From: Halichondria panicea
Lineage: Eukaryota; Porifera; Demospongiae; Suberitida; Halichondriidae
Reading direction: 5' to 3'
NCBI RefSeq assembly: GCF_963675165.1
Contig: NC_087377.1
Span: 16,782,518 to 16,846,517, forward strand
DNA: 64,000 nt
The notes under the pieces were generated by a model. That model ran no database searches. It was not told the DNA's origin and was given only the letters and a program-made list of their open reading frames with translations. Position numbers and translations under genes: made by a program. Below are positions 36,003 to 48,071 of the stretch, one piece after another (the stretch's first letter is position 1; each line of letters opens with the position of its first letter).

Positions 36003-36514
36003 TCATAACAAGTTCAGGTCCTTGGTTGGGGTCTTGTCCGAGGGTAGGGTGGACGCCTTCTCCCAGAATACAAAGTCTATCTCCTCTTCCGAGTCAGACA
36101 GTGAGGGGTGGGGCTCGGGAACTGAGGGGTTAAAGAGTCACATGATCATAGTCACACTGAGTGGCCAGTTTACGTGAGGCCCCTCTCTTTCTTAGCAGCA
36201 TAGTAGGCTTATCTTTTCCGGCCCCCAGTTATCCTAATGGAACTGAGGGGTTAAAGAGTCACACGGTCATAGTCACACTGAGTGGCCTTCTTAGCAGCAT
36301 AGTACGCCTAAAGGTGTGTGTGTGTGTGTGTGGGGGGGGGGGGGTCGTACATGATTGTACATTGCACACCTCAAATAGGACACACTATAGCTGACCTTGA
36401 ATGACTTTAAGGAACTCTACAAAGTATGACACAAATGCATTTTCCAGCTAATGTACTCTGTACCTCTACCTCCATTCTCAGTGCCTCTTCTTGTCTCCTC
36501 AACACTTGGCCGGG
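36003..36514 (-). CDS. 3' exons of an unrecognised minus-strand gene (copy C)
   Basis: On minus: an exon 36464-36514 encoding PGQVLRRQEEALRMEVE between a TTTTCAG acceptor and a GTAC donor; a short exon starting at 36307 encoding AYYAAKK; and a terminal exon 36003-36121 encoding PEPHPSLSDSEEEID, FWEKASTLPSDK and a DLNLL end. The Trp codon is intact here. The join between the short exon and the terminal exon is not resolved in phase. I do not recognise the protein; the charged helix and acidic tail suggest a cytosolic adaptor-like C-terminus, which is a guess. It converges on Kelch copy C. Confidence 0.4.
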
Positions 36515-36939
36515 CTGAAAAATGGCCGCATAACTGGGGGCCGGAAAAGATGAGGGGCGGAAAAATCAAACAATAGTACAGAAGACAAATCGATCAGTCA
36601 ATCTACAATTAGAACTAGAGCACTGAAGTGCTACCCTCGGCAGTGTCCTGTAGCCAGGATAAACAACACATGGACACATTCAAACTGGTAGTGTGATGAA
36701 GGGTCTGGTACACGTACTGTACAATGTCATGTACAAATATTGTGAGCTAGTGTTCTCAATTGACACACGTTTCCCTGTACACACCTAAACTGCATACATT
36801 GAAGCATACCTTGTATACAAGTGCATGTACATACAGACTAGTAAGCATGCTAGGTTCCCATTCTTTGTACTGTACATTCAATAGTACACAGTCAACTCAT
36901 TGCACTGCATAACTACACATTATACACACGTACCTAATC

Positions 36940-38880
36940 AGGGGCGTACACAGGGTGGTGCTTAGGGTGCTCCAGCACCCCCATCCAGACTCTGGTGCTC
37001 CAGCACCCTATACAGACTCAGAGAAGCTCAAGTAGATAGTTCAACCATCACTGCCAGGCTGGCTAGAAGGAAGCTACACTTACTGCAGCTATCTACAGCT
37101 TAATAGTGATAGTTACAATAACTTTATACCAGTTAGATCTAGCTAGCTAGCTAAGCTGGCCTAAAAAACTTACTTTTCTTCAATCGTTACTGGGATATCC
37201 ATGGGAACTAGTAAAGAGTGGGGAGGGGCTCAATAATAAGGCTAGGCAGCAGGAAGTGGTTTGCTGTATCAGAACACTTGATTGCTTCACAACAAGGTTC
37301 TTGGATCCAGGTACATGAGGTACATGAATGTATAGTATAATTATATAATTAAGCCTACATGTATGTACAATAAATTATAATAATAATCAATGTTTGCAAT
37401 GTAAACTACAAAGTCTCTTTTCCTCAACATCAAGGTACTGGTGGTCATACTTTGTACGCTGCCTGTCACCTCCTGGTAAGCTGGTCAATCTTTGAGTGGC
37501 CTGAAAAGAAAAGAATCAAGACTGTCGTCAGATCAAGCAAAGGAACAAACGTTTATCATCACTTACACTTCTACATTTACACAGAGTAGACTAGACATGA
37601 TTGCATTGACATTTGACATACCTTAAGAAGAGTTGGCTAGAGTTTGCCATCCCAGGCGAATTGAGCTTCTGGTCATAAACATTCTTGACTTGCTGATGGC
37701 ACTGTACTGTTGTATATTATATACTCTCAGTACTGTGCATCATCTAGAAAACAGTGGGCGTTGCCGACAAAAGGGGTGTGACACCCTGAAGTGGGCGTGG
37801 TTTAAATTTTGCGGCGCGCTTCGCGCGCAATGAGCACCCCTCCATTGACTGAATCCTAGGATCGCCCATATGGCAAGCGGTTTGTAACATAAGTATTATT
37901 ACGGCCCTCACGTCATGCTGTAAAGCACGTCACGTAATGTAGGATGTGCAAGGAACTGCGCATGTGCAAAGTGGAAAAGGATGTGGACCTCCTTGGAGCA
38001 TGAGTGTTACTGCAGTTATACATGGTGGCTGGATGTCCCTCTATATCAGAGACTGTTAACTCTCTTTCCTGATGTCATGGTGTTGTGATGATGCAAAAGG
38101 TGTAAGCGGCTCAACTTTAAATCATAACCGTTGATGTACAAACAGACAGTGAAAGCCTTACTCTCAACTCTTCACAAGTGCAGTGCAGTTCATTTTTCCC
38201 CTCAATCATCACAACACTGATGTATATACTAGCATTGGTGAATGTGCTATTTGGCTGGTTATTAATCTCTTTGTGGAGGAAATGCAAGTGCCCTGTGAAG
38301 AAACCTTTTACAGTAGCTTTCTCAACTGAAGGCAGAGCCTCTAAAATCGGCTCCCTCTCTGACTACACAAGACTGTGGTGATCTGAATGATCCACGGAGG
38401 AGAACTCTATCATGAGGTGGGTATAAAGTATATTATGTGTGTACAGTATCATCGACTCTCGCTATTCTGGCTCTCTGAAGTACGGCCACCTCAATATACC
38501 CGCCATTTGGTTTGGCACGGATTGCTAGCTATAATTGTTTATACTACCACACTTGCCCTGAAATGTATACCTGCCAGTTCTGGCTGCCCCTAACTATATG
38601 TGATATATACGTTTTTATTTTTATTACGGCCGGATGTGACGTTTTGGGTGTAGTTTGGCAGACAAGGGCATTATCTTTGCACCGCAAAATCATGCAGTCA
38701 TTAGATTCGAGGTAGGGTCGTTTTAGCCACGGCTATTTTCTGAAATGTGGCTACCTCGCTATTCTTGCCAAGCTCCACTGTCTAAGTGTGGCTGGATTAA
38801 CAATGTATGTGCATGGCATTGCATGCATGTGTGTGTGCAAATTAATAAAGTGTGTTTTATCGTTGTGTTTTCCATTCAGG
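36940..38880. other. Repeat-rich stretch without a supported gene
   Basis: Starts with a CAGGGGCGTACACAGG-like terminus (near 36942) and a duplicated 'gtgctccagcaccc' word, which resembles the end of a hAT-like element. The segment 37865-37890 ('tatggcaagcggtttgtaacataa') recurs inverted at 47227-47255, so these are ends of one repeat family. Short open frames here have no splice or domain support. Confidence 0.4.
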
Positions 38881-38900
38881 TTTTTGAGTTGATTGAATCA

Positions 38901-40007
38901 TAGATTGAAGAGTTAGAGGGATAGGAAACAGAGTGGTGCACGTGATGATTTTACATTGAATCTGCAGTGGAGCCTCGAAAATTATCCGCGTTACTCCCTA
39001 TATGAACGAGGCTATTAAGCACATTTTTGCCGGGTAACTCCCAAAGCTGTGTTTCCTCGAGAAATCATCTCTTTCAGCAACTTATAACACGCCTAGTCCA
39101 TGAGCCACGTGTAGTACTTGCTAATGACTGACCACACCCAGTAAAAAGAGACTTTTCAATAAAGTTATATGTTCCCAAGGCTGTTTTAGAGCTATTGGAA
39201 CATGTAACGTGTAAGCGTGCTGGTTATGACTACTACAATAGGTATAGACCTTGAAATATAAGTGAGTTGCACCAAGGGCGTATACAGAGAAGAGGGCATG
39301 CAACTCACTATGTATCCTACGTACTCATCCGACTTGGTATTAGAGACCGGATATGCTAAAAATAGAATCCAGTATACGGACGTGAACAAGTGGGCGGTGT
39401 TGTTTACGGAGTTATAATTATGGGCGTGTACATCAGAGCTGCCTAGCTAGCTAGCTAACATAACAGTGCAGTATTATTTTAGAGAAGTGTCATGACCAGT
39501 CCTAGTCCAGCCAGGTCCAAGACAACCCCTTCGAGCATGAAGTTGAGTGCTGGGCGCATTGTTAAGAAGTACCAGAGACTCAGGAAGACAGATTATTGTA
39601 CCTAGGTTTCATCTTCTTGGAGTTGCAACTGTTGGATGGTTTGCCTTTGCCTTTGACACTGCTAGTACAAGCCATACTGCTGCTGAGAACTAGTTTTACT
39701 ATGCTGCAATCGAGCTAGCTAGCTGGCACAGATATAAAAAATACTTTGATTTACCTTGTGCGGTCAAAGGTTACGCGTGGGCGTTTTTGTGGGCAGTTCT
39801 AAAAATAGCTCAATACGAGTTGCATGCCCTCTTCTCTGTATACGCCCTTGGTTGCACGGACTAAGCACAGTTACTTGTAGTTTATTATGCACTGCATGGG
39901 TGTAGAAATAGATATTGTTGTGATGGCCTCGATTAAACTGCAGCGTATATAGCGCAGATGTTACTCGAGATACCAACCGTTTCCTATCCCTATAACTCTT
40001 CAATCTA
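38901..40007. mobile_element. MITE with TAGATTGAAGAGTTAGAGGG ends, interrupted by a second element
   Basis: The 30-bp end at 38901-38930 is repeated inverted at about 39978-40007. Without the nested element (39273-39850) it is about 530 bp and matches 63492-63988 in inverted orientation along most of its length. Non-coding. Confidence 0.8.
39273..39850. mobile_element. 578-bp nested MITE with 7-bp target duplication
   Basis: CAAGGGCGTATACAGAGAAG and about 14 more bases at the left are repeated inverted at the right end (39817-39850). GTTGCAC flanks it on both sides (39266-39272 and 39851-39857). The copy at 63492-63988 shows the empty site with a single GTTGCAC. A 7-8-bp duplication fits a hAT-like non-autonomous element. 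A short frame MTSPSPARSK at 39493 has no support as a gene. Confidence 0.85.
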
Positions 40008-40455
40008 TGATTGAATTAAGCTGTTGAGATGCATGGTAGTGTGCGGCCATTTATAATAATAATGCTGTATCCAGCGTGAGTTTTTAAGCCGTGGCTATTT
40101 TCTGAAATAGCAGCTTGCCTGATAGAGTGGACATGGTCACTAGGTAGATTGTTGTGTTAAGATCTATACACTTATATATAATTATAATTATGCTTCGATC
40201 AAGTCCAGCTCATGCAGTAACGATTGGTCTATAGATACAATATATTTAATCTGCTATAATTTATTTATACCTTTTACAGGAAGCTAGAATTATATTAGCT
40301 GTTCCTGGTATAACTGCATGATCACCTAAAAAAAGCTTGCTGAATGGAACCTCATGCACAGACTGTCAGAGCTCACTTCACTTTGCATGGTCCAGTGATA
40401 GCTATACATACACGAGCTGATAGCACCAGATTCTGTGATGGCAGTCCTAAATTTA

Positions 40456-40574
40456 ACTTGGCCACTTTGGTCCACTGCGCATGCACTGTGTAAAAGCTGA
40501 TAGCCATGGCAGCAGAACCTAATTTCATATACGCACCAGATTCTAAATTGAAGTTGGCCACTTTGGTCCACTGA
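40456..40574 (-). repeat. Local direct duplication
   Basis: The 23-mer 'a-cttggccactttggtccactg' occurs at 40456-40478 and 40552-40574, with related sequence between. The spacing is 96 bp. No gene is supported. Confidence 0.5.
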
Positions 40575-41083
40575 TCCATCAGCAATTATGTATACCAGGT
40601 CTAAGATTTGTTGATTCACCTTATAGCTGCTACAATACCATGCATATGCACCCTCAATAGCCTTCACTCCTTTTTAAGACTTATTGTATGAATGGAAGTG
40701 TTAGAACTAACGGTTCTTAAGAATACTCCAGGTAATAAAGATAGAGAAAGAAAGCAAAGCAAATCTGAGTACCTGAGTTTCTTTAAAGTGGTTTGTCAGA
40801 TATTATGATACTGTTGAAATTGGTGTATAGGACACTACCAACAAGAAACGATAATCTGTCGTTTAATGCAATTATATATAATAATACACAGGGATAATAA
40901 TTATCGGCAACTACTAAAGCTATATAGAAATCCTGGTAAGACTGCAATGTTATGCTATATTTTTAGCTCATAAAATTAATGTTCACTCTGGAATAATAAA
41001 CTCTAAACTCGTTGAACCTATTTACTTATAAATTATTATTATGTATATTTATCCTCACGTGATTTTTTGTGTTTATGCCATGC

Positions 41084-41310
41084 TAGCCTCGTTGTTCGCC
41101 TAACTGTTATAAAAGCGAAAACTCGGCCTGGGATCGAGGCTAATGCCATGCATGTGTTTTCTGAAATAAGATTTAATTTGTCACTGCATGGTGTCTCAGA
41201 ACTAACTATATATAGCTAGCTAAAGCTTAGCCTCGATCCCAGGCCGGGTTTTCACTATAACGGTTAGGCGAACAACTATAGGCCTGGTCCTATATAGTTG
41301 TCAGCGCATG
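41084..41310. repeat. Two foldback-family copies in opposite orientation
   Basis: 41084-41143 reads toward CGGCCTGGGATCGAGGCTA and 41226-41310 starts TAGCCTCGATCCCAGGCCG. Both contain the 'ttataacggttaggcgaacaa' core. Together with 9465-9550 and 42395-42482 they form one subfamily. Confidence 0.65.
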
Positions 41311-42394
41311 CTTAAAATTTTCATTGTATTTGTGTCGGCTAATTAACCAATAATACATTGTATTATAGAAAATTCACAGATACCGTATGCCGGTGGAAAA
41401 TTTCGAGGTGTTTTTTAATTTCGCGTTTTTTGTGGGTGGCTGCATGCAGAACACGAAAATTAGAACCCGTGGAAGGCTTCATATGCGCATGCAAGATAGG
41501 TGCCACAACACCCTACTACCCGCGAAATGTTCTAAATATTGAAAATTTTCCACCCGTATGGTGCATATAGTATACACATTATAGAGAGCTGCTTCACAAG
41601 GAGAGTTGCCATGCAGTTGTGCTGCAGCATGATTATAGTGACCCAGCTAGGGCATGTAACTTCATGGATGATGATTGAATGCCTCAAATTATGAAGGTTT
41701 AGCAGGCTGCTGGACCTCTCTGATATTCTAGACCTCTATTTGTAACTCATAATTTATGTTTGAGAAAGGTAGATTCTCTTCATGGCTCTGAGCTGCCAGA
41801 AACAACACTCGAATGAACAGGTATACATATACACTCCAGTCCTGTGAGTATAGGAAAGATTACCAAAGACAAAAAGAGGGTTTCAACCTTACCTCACACT
41901 ATCCAGTCTCCTCCCTTAGTAGAAAAGAGGAGCACTGTTGGGATAGCTGGATATTATCATTGCTCTTGTGCAGAGAAGTATAGACATTCTATAATAATAT
42001 ATGTGTACATGCGATGTAAATTAAATGTGTCGTATTAAACAGGTCATTGTCAATCCCTCTGATGATGGCACCACCAAGTCCTCTAGCTCACATGCACTCT
42101 TCACTTCATCCACCATAAGATAATTATACCAATGATGGATCTAGATCTTTCCAAACAAAAATGACTTGATATGATAGAACCACACAACAAATCTGACCTT
42201 GACGAGCTTTAATTGTCAAGATTTGTAGCCTCCTCACTTGTTCTTCTGTCTTCAGAATAATGTTTTCTAAATAATTAAGAGCCATTCCAATCGATTAATG
42301 ATAAACGGGATACTGACTGCTAGTACGATAGTACACGAATATAAATGTGAACAAAAATATCCATTAGTCTAATTTTTAATCTACTTGAATGACT

Positions 42395-42482
42395 GGCGCA
42401 TGCATGCGCAGACAACTAGTGCAGGCCTATAGTTATTCACCTAAACGTTATAAAAGCGAAAACTCGGCCTGGGATCGAGGCT
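42395..42482. repeat. Foldback-family copy, inverted
   Basis: Reverse-complement order of the 9465-9550 repeat, with GCGCATGCATGCGC at its outer end and CGGCCTGGGATCGAGGCTA at the other. Confidence 0.65.
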
Positions 42483-44035
42483 AGCTATAATATAAAGCTA
42501 CGACAATTCAGATGTAGATTAAATCTGGAATGTACCTTGCCATGTCTTGAACATGCACACGCATACATTGCATGCAAAAATAGTTTTTTTATGCATGAGT
42601 CTAATCTATAGCTACACAATTGTATTGGCCGCATCTCCTTTAACACGCAGGAAGAAACATCAATGATCATTAACTCTATCTGCTGCCATTGACTATAAGT
42701 TGGACTTACTATTCCTCACGAATACTAAACTATTAATTTTTATCTTTACACTATATACTTGTAATAATTTATACACTTGTACACCTATCCCTGGTGGTGT
42801 GTTAATTGTTATTATTGTTGTAACATGCATGATAATTATTACTACATGTTTTACTTCATTGAAAGACATAAATTTCTGTCATTTTAACACTAAAATACGA
42901 TGATGCATCCCATATAACATATGTGTTTTTGCTGTGCTATAGCTAGCTTACTCTCAGTGTCATCCTTCATTTCAATCAATCACCTTCATGGATGTTCATA
43001 ATAATTATATGATTATCGTCAATTCTAACAATAACTCCCTTTCATTATATAGGTAGTATTGTTTTGGCTTATAGCTATGTACTGCATGCATACTCTCATT
43101 AATCATTTTTCATGTTGATAATTATGAGCTTTGTTTACTGAGCATCACAATGGCATGCATCAAAATAATAATTATGTAAGAATAACATCAAAATTGAGTC
43201 ATCATGGTCATGTTTTATACCGTAATCGTTAACATAAACTGCAAAACTTGTTCATACAAATCAATGCCAAACTCATCAGAAGGTGCTAACGGATTAACAG
43301 CTTGCTGTAGGAGAGCAAAATTCTCTGAACTTAGCCTTATTGGCACCTCAGGCACAACTATAGAACGTCCCTGAGACGGGATGGGGCCTTCCATATCAAT
43401 TCCATATTCTTCCTCCACATTCTCAAAAAAATCCAAAGCTGCGAGTCGTGCTGCAAAAGTAGTGCCCCTGTTGTAAACAACTGGTGTGGAGACTTACGGT
43501 GTGCAGTTCGGATTGAGTGATGGTTCCATCCACCAATGAACAGTGCAAGTGCCTGATTAATACGTGGAATGAACACATTATAATGAAGGGAATACAGATG
43601 TGTCTCATTCAAACAGTCTAATAGATCCACTTGTTCCATAAAGTAAAACAGCTTGTAAAAGAGAATAGTCACAGCGGTGCATGTCCCTCCATATAGTCGC
43701 TCTATGCGTTGATTATGGACCGAGGCTCCTACAATCACACTCCTCATATCATGTCCTAACATGTGACGTGCGACCAATACATTTTCCCCACCTTGGTCCA
43801 TTCTTATAATTATACGAGATGGCAGCTGATGCTTTTGAACTGCACACAAAAATAATTCGTACACGGTTGACGATTTATTATTGCCACAACACTTCAAGAA
43901 AGTCACCAGCCTACTGCAGCCGTCAATGCAGCCACGAGTGACGATTCTCCATCTAATAAGCTTATGATGTGAATCTGAAACAAGATAATTCAACCATAAT
44001 TAATTTTAATGTGATGAAAATTAGTCAATACTATA

Positions 44036-44577
44036 ATGAAAGCACCGCGGGTGCTGACGCCTCGATGGAGATGCAAAAGCTACATAACATAAAGCTACTA
44101 ATAGCTTTTATACACATGATAAACATTTTTGATTTTGCTGCATGCAAACTTAGAGTGGGTAATGATTGACCATGATTATTTAAACAATAAAACAATCGAT
44201 GCCAAAAGTTCAAGTCTAAAATTAATGGCTGCATCAGCAGAGCCTTGCAGCTCTCTTCTCACTCTTGTAATGCAGCTACCAATAGCTAGCATTCTAGTGC
44301 AGAGCTAACTACTAAGTAGAGTAGCAACACTCGGTAAATAAGTTTGGCTACGTGCCCGGCTTCTGAAAAGACTGCAATGGCATTCCAAGTAAGCAAAACT
44401 AGGCGTAACTCGAGAACGAAGCATTATTTTGCAAATCCACGAATTAAAATCCAAGTAAACATGACTATAGAATCCTATAGAAACTCTTACTTGCACTTGA
44501 TTGCAGTCTACACACACATAGACACACAAACGTATACCTCGCTTGCGCATGCGCACCGAGGCATAATAATGGTCTAA
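44036..44577 (-). repeat. Dispersed repeat inside the integrase-gene intron
   Basis: Matches 17872-18200 inverted ('aggcgtaactcgagaa-gaagca' block) and 9010-9115 at its other end. It carries GCGCATGCGC near its right end. Non-coding. Confidence 0.55.
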
Positions 44578-44599
44578 CTGGTTTGGGTTTACGGGGCTG

Positions 44600-45960
44600 C
44601 CCAGGGTAATTAAAAGCGTATCACATACGGATCAGTAATTGCACAGGGTTCAAACAACAGCTGCGGCTAAAAATATTATTAAAATTCCTGAGAACGGCAT
44701 CATAAACGATTAGGTTACTCGTATAAGGGATTAAGAACACTCATAACAAACACAGGCAAGGGCCAATTAGAAGCCTTGCCATTGCTTGTTACTCGTACTA
44801 CTTGATCAGAGGCTGCAGCTATATACGATATTTTGCTAGCAATTAGAATTCGAGAGACCAGAAAGGTGTTCATTACGTCTACTAACGCTCCAGTAAAATG
44901 AGACCGCTTCCTTTTTTGCCTTTGGAAAGGGCTACTTTTAACCGTGCGTAAAGAATCTCACGCACGGAATAACTCTTCTTTGATAAGAATACACAAGTCA
45001 CAAATTAATACTCGCGCTTATTTATTAATGTTACCATGCAGACTCAATTACAAACACATCTATGGCTGCTTGTCGCGGCTAAATGTTTGGCATCCATCCA
45101 CGCATTATGTAATTTGTGGTTAGTTCTACGCTGGGACAACTCTTTGATAAGTAGCATACCAGTTCAACAGGAAGTGGTTTAGCAGGTAAGTTCTTTTCAC
45201 CTGCACAAACTCAAAGTCTACCATGTGAAAGTCTACACTAAAAAGCTGCTACTTAGCTAGCAGCTACTGTAGATACCAGTATCAATATGACTCAGAGGTG
45301 ATTACGGTTAAAGTTTATTGAGGCTACTATTTGAGAGCGGCTTTTATCGCACTGAAGATGGGGATTAATTTTAGAGGCTACTACTATTTGAGTGTGGGCT
45401 TTATACAAGGGCAGATTTTGACGAATATCAAAAGGATGATACCGTATATTTATTCGATCTAAGGTGACACTTTTAAAGCCTAATTTTGGAGGTTGAAAAA
45501 TTATGTTGAAGTCTTGGTGTTGCATATTTGATCGTTGTTTCTCTATAGAGGCTATATAGTTTGACCTCTATTTAGAATGTGACATACAAAAATATTGTCA
45601 ACACAGCAGTCGCTACAGTATAGCCGGACCACGAATATTTTACCCAGCGACCTTGACTACCTTTACCTGCAGTGCAAGCAGAAATTAAGATCCACGAATG
45701 GACTTCCTCCCGCTCCCCCCCTAAACATCTGCATTCAGGAATATGGAAAGGCAATCTCAAAACCCACTAGAATTTATCCTAGATCGACCTTCGAATGAAC
45801 ACCAGTCATGTCTCTGTTATTAATTATTAAACAGGGTGTTAAAATAATTATGGTGACTTTTAGACCCCCCTTATTTCCACTCGCTACTTCAAAGTCCTGT
45901 AAATGACACCCTGCTGACTAAATAACCCGAAATAACCTGCTATACAGTACTTTTAGAGGT
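44600..45960. other. Gene-free part of the integrase intron
   Basis: Contains partial copies of 'gcgac--ctctaaa' style repeat words also seen near 21350-21560 and 31690-31900. No open frame with support. Confidence 0.35.
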
Positions 45961-47077
45961 TACAAAATTGCATATTATGGAGGGCCGTGCATGTCCCATA
46001 TTTGGAGGGCTGCTTTACATGGATACCTTTAGCTATTTTCCAACAATCAACATCAAGCTTTTGGGAGACTTAAAGAAGGCCTGTAAGGCCTTAAAGTTAT
46101 TGCGGGGGACAAGATTAATCCCTCTTTCCTATTTTTCCTATAATTATATCTACATGTATATGGTTCCAGTTTTCAATATACATTTACAAAAACTTGTACA
46201 AATAATAATTATACCCACCAATATGCCAGAGGGAGTTTGGACCAGCAACTGAGTAAGGCTATCGTCGACTTAGACCACCCATCAATCTTGAAGCTGCACT
46301 TAATGGGTCAGATGACCTTAGAGAACATCGGACTCTATCCCTTGACATTAATCCCATTCTTCTCAGCCTTCCACATACCATCATAATGACTCTTAACGTC
46401 GGGGATTCTGAATGAATTTCCTTGACAATTCTATTGAGCTCATCATTTGATAAAGTTGTTGCAGAGTCATCCAGCAATTCAAACTCAACTCGTCTTCTGT
46501 ATACACTAGTAAAACATGTATTACTTATGTTTATCAGTCAAAAACTTAATTATATATGATCATACAAGACACACCCAGCAGGGCCGCAATTTCAGTCTAG
46601 TTAAAATTTAGTGATGATAGGTACACTAGTTGTTCCTTTTCAATTTCAAACTTAGGTCTTCCTCTTCCCAAGATTCTTCTAGCAGCTTGATACTGGAATT
46701 TGCTGGTTTCTACATCCAACATCTCTTCATATTGCACCCACTGTCTGTGTACACTTCTCAGGCACTCTAGTAGATGAGCCAAATTCGATTGATTACTAGC
46801 TCATCTTCTTCTCCAACTTCAGAACCCCCTTGCAGCATTTGATCAGATAGTTGCATGCAAGTACTCAGACAAACTTCTAGTCTTGACAAAACATAGTCAC
46901 AAAATTCTCGATTCGCTATTCATGTTGATGTTCTGTGTTCTCTAGGAATCTACTGACATCAATAAAGTATTGACTCCATGCTCCAAACAATTCATCCTGC
47001 TCAGCCATTCTAGCTAGCTAGCTTGTTATGAAAGCTAAGGCATGCAAGGTTGCTTATGCGCATGCGCATATGAAAAG

Positions 47078-47205
47078 GTTATAAGGTCACGTACGTCATG
47101 CTATAAGGTTATGTACGCCACGTTATAAGGTCACGTACCCATACGTACGTCATGCTGTATGCCACGTTATAAGGTCACGTACGTCATGTTATAACATTCA
47201 AACGT
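47078..47205. repeat. Tandem ~23-bp units TTATAAGGTCACGTACGTCATGC
   Basis: Four to five degenerate units rich in the palindromes ACGTACGT and CACGTA. Several units also contain TATGCCACG or TACGCCACG variants. Lies just inside a repeat terminus (47227-47255). Confidence 0.6.
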
Positions 47206-47264
47206 CATAACGCCATCATTTCTTTATGTTACAAACCGCTTGCCATACGGTAGAGACTCTATCT

Positions 47265-47710
47265 ACGGTGGCGGCGGCTTAACCTCGAGGTTATGTCGGG
47301 TGTTTACTTGGTGGAGGCGGCTTAGCCTCGAATATATTAATGTGTGGATGTGAATAAGATAATGTTGGACCACTTGACCTTTAATTAACTAATTATTGGC
47401 AGACTACTTCTCAAGCTTGTTTTTAGTGTTTGGGAGGGATTGTGGAGTGGTCAAGACCACAGTTGCTCTAGCCCTGACCTGATATCAGGCTGCTCATGGT
47501 CTCGAGGCTAGCTAGCACAGGAGCAACCCTCTGTTTCTCTATTAGCTAAGGTCAAGTGGTTCTAACTTCACGGCTGGCCTTTACATTTTCGAGGCTAAGC
47601 CGCCGCCACCAACCACATTGCCGTCACCAACTGACACTCGCCGCCACCCTGGAGGTTAAGCCGCCGCCAACAACTGACACCTGCCGCCACCAAGTAAACA
47701 CCGCCTCCTA
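47265..47710. repeat. GCCGCCACC-rich inverted repeats
   Basis: 'ggtgtttacttggtggaggcggcttagcctcga' near 47300 recurs inverted near 47588 and 47690, with several GCCGCCGCCACC words between. It sits directly upstream of the copy D leader. Confidence 0.55.
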
Positions 47711-48071
47711 ACACAGCAAATTCGTTTTCTTTTGGCACTATTCACCTCTCATAAGAAAGGGGGTGTATCTTGTAGAGAGATAATACTGAGAAGCTGAGAT
47801 TATCAGTGGTTTTGTGGGTCCTTCACCAGTTCACTTCCTATCTATTATCCCTTGACTTTAATAGAGCTAGCTAGGGCCTATAAGGAGTGAGTAGCCACCA
47901 AGGTGAGTGCGTGATTCATATCTCATTCTATAGCCCATCTCAAAGTTGCAATAGTCTCAGTTTAACTTCACTGAATAATATAATGAGCCTTTTAGATTGT
48001 ACATGCTAAAATTGATGTGCACCATATGCCATTGTATGAAATGTCCTGGTCCACTCACAGGCTAACTGTCA

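Larger units (their letters stand above)
43215..47008 (-). pseudogene. Integrase-core (rve-like) protein gene, degraded
   Basis: Minus-strand pieces in order: MAEQDELFGAWSQYF at 47008, a helical N-terminus ending GRGRPKFEIEKEQLVYL (46597-46782) then WTEIAALLGVS, a helix-turn-helix; RRMGLMSRDRVR (46259-46477); YSVAGPNSLWHIG; then [28 protein letters not shown] and [12 protein letters not shown] (43358-43993); and a C-terminus [10 protein letters not shown]...FGIDLYEQVLQF (43215-43440). This is the integrase-like family widespread in fish and invertebrates with a WHIDGHHKLIRW core. Breaks include a frameshift and stop between 46960 and 46790, a TAG at 46259-46261 just before YSVAG, and a frameshift near 43440. 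The central intron (donor after WHIG, acceptor at 43978) is about 2.2 kb because repeats entered it. Probably a dead transposon-derived or domesticated gene. Confidence 0.75.

Noticed and set aside
38178-38381. 67-codon frame with a membrane-like helix
   Set aside because: No splice or domain support, and it lies in a repeat-rich tract.
39493-39606. Short frame MTSPSPARSK...KKYQRL inside the nested MITE
   Set aside because: Only 37 codons, lies in a non-autonomous element and lacks support from the other repeat copies.
47078-47205. CRISPR-like repeat array
   Set aside because: Units are adjacent, with no unique spacers, and the genome is clearly eukaryotic.
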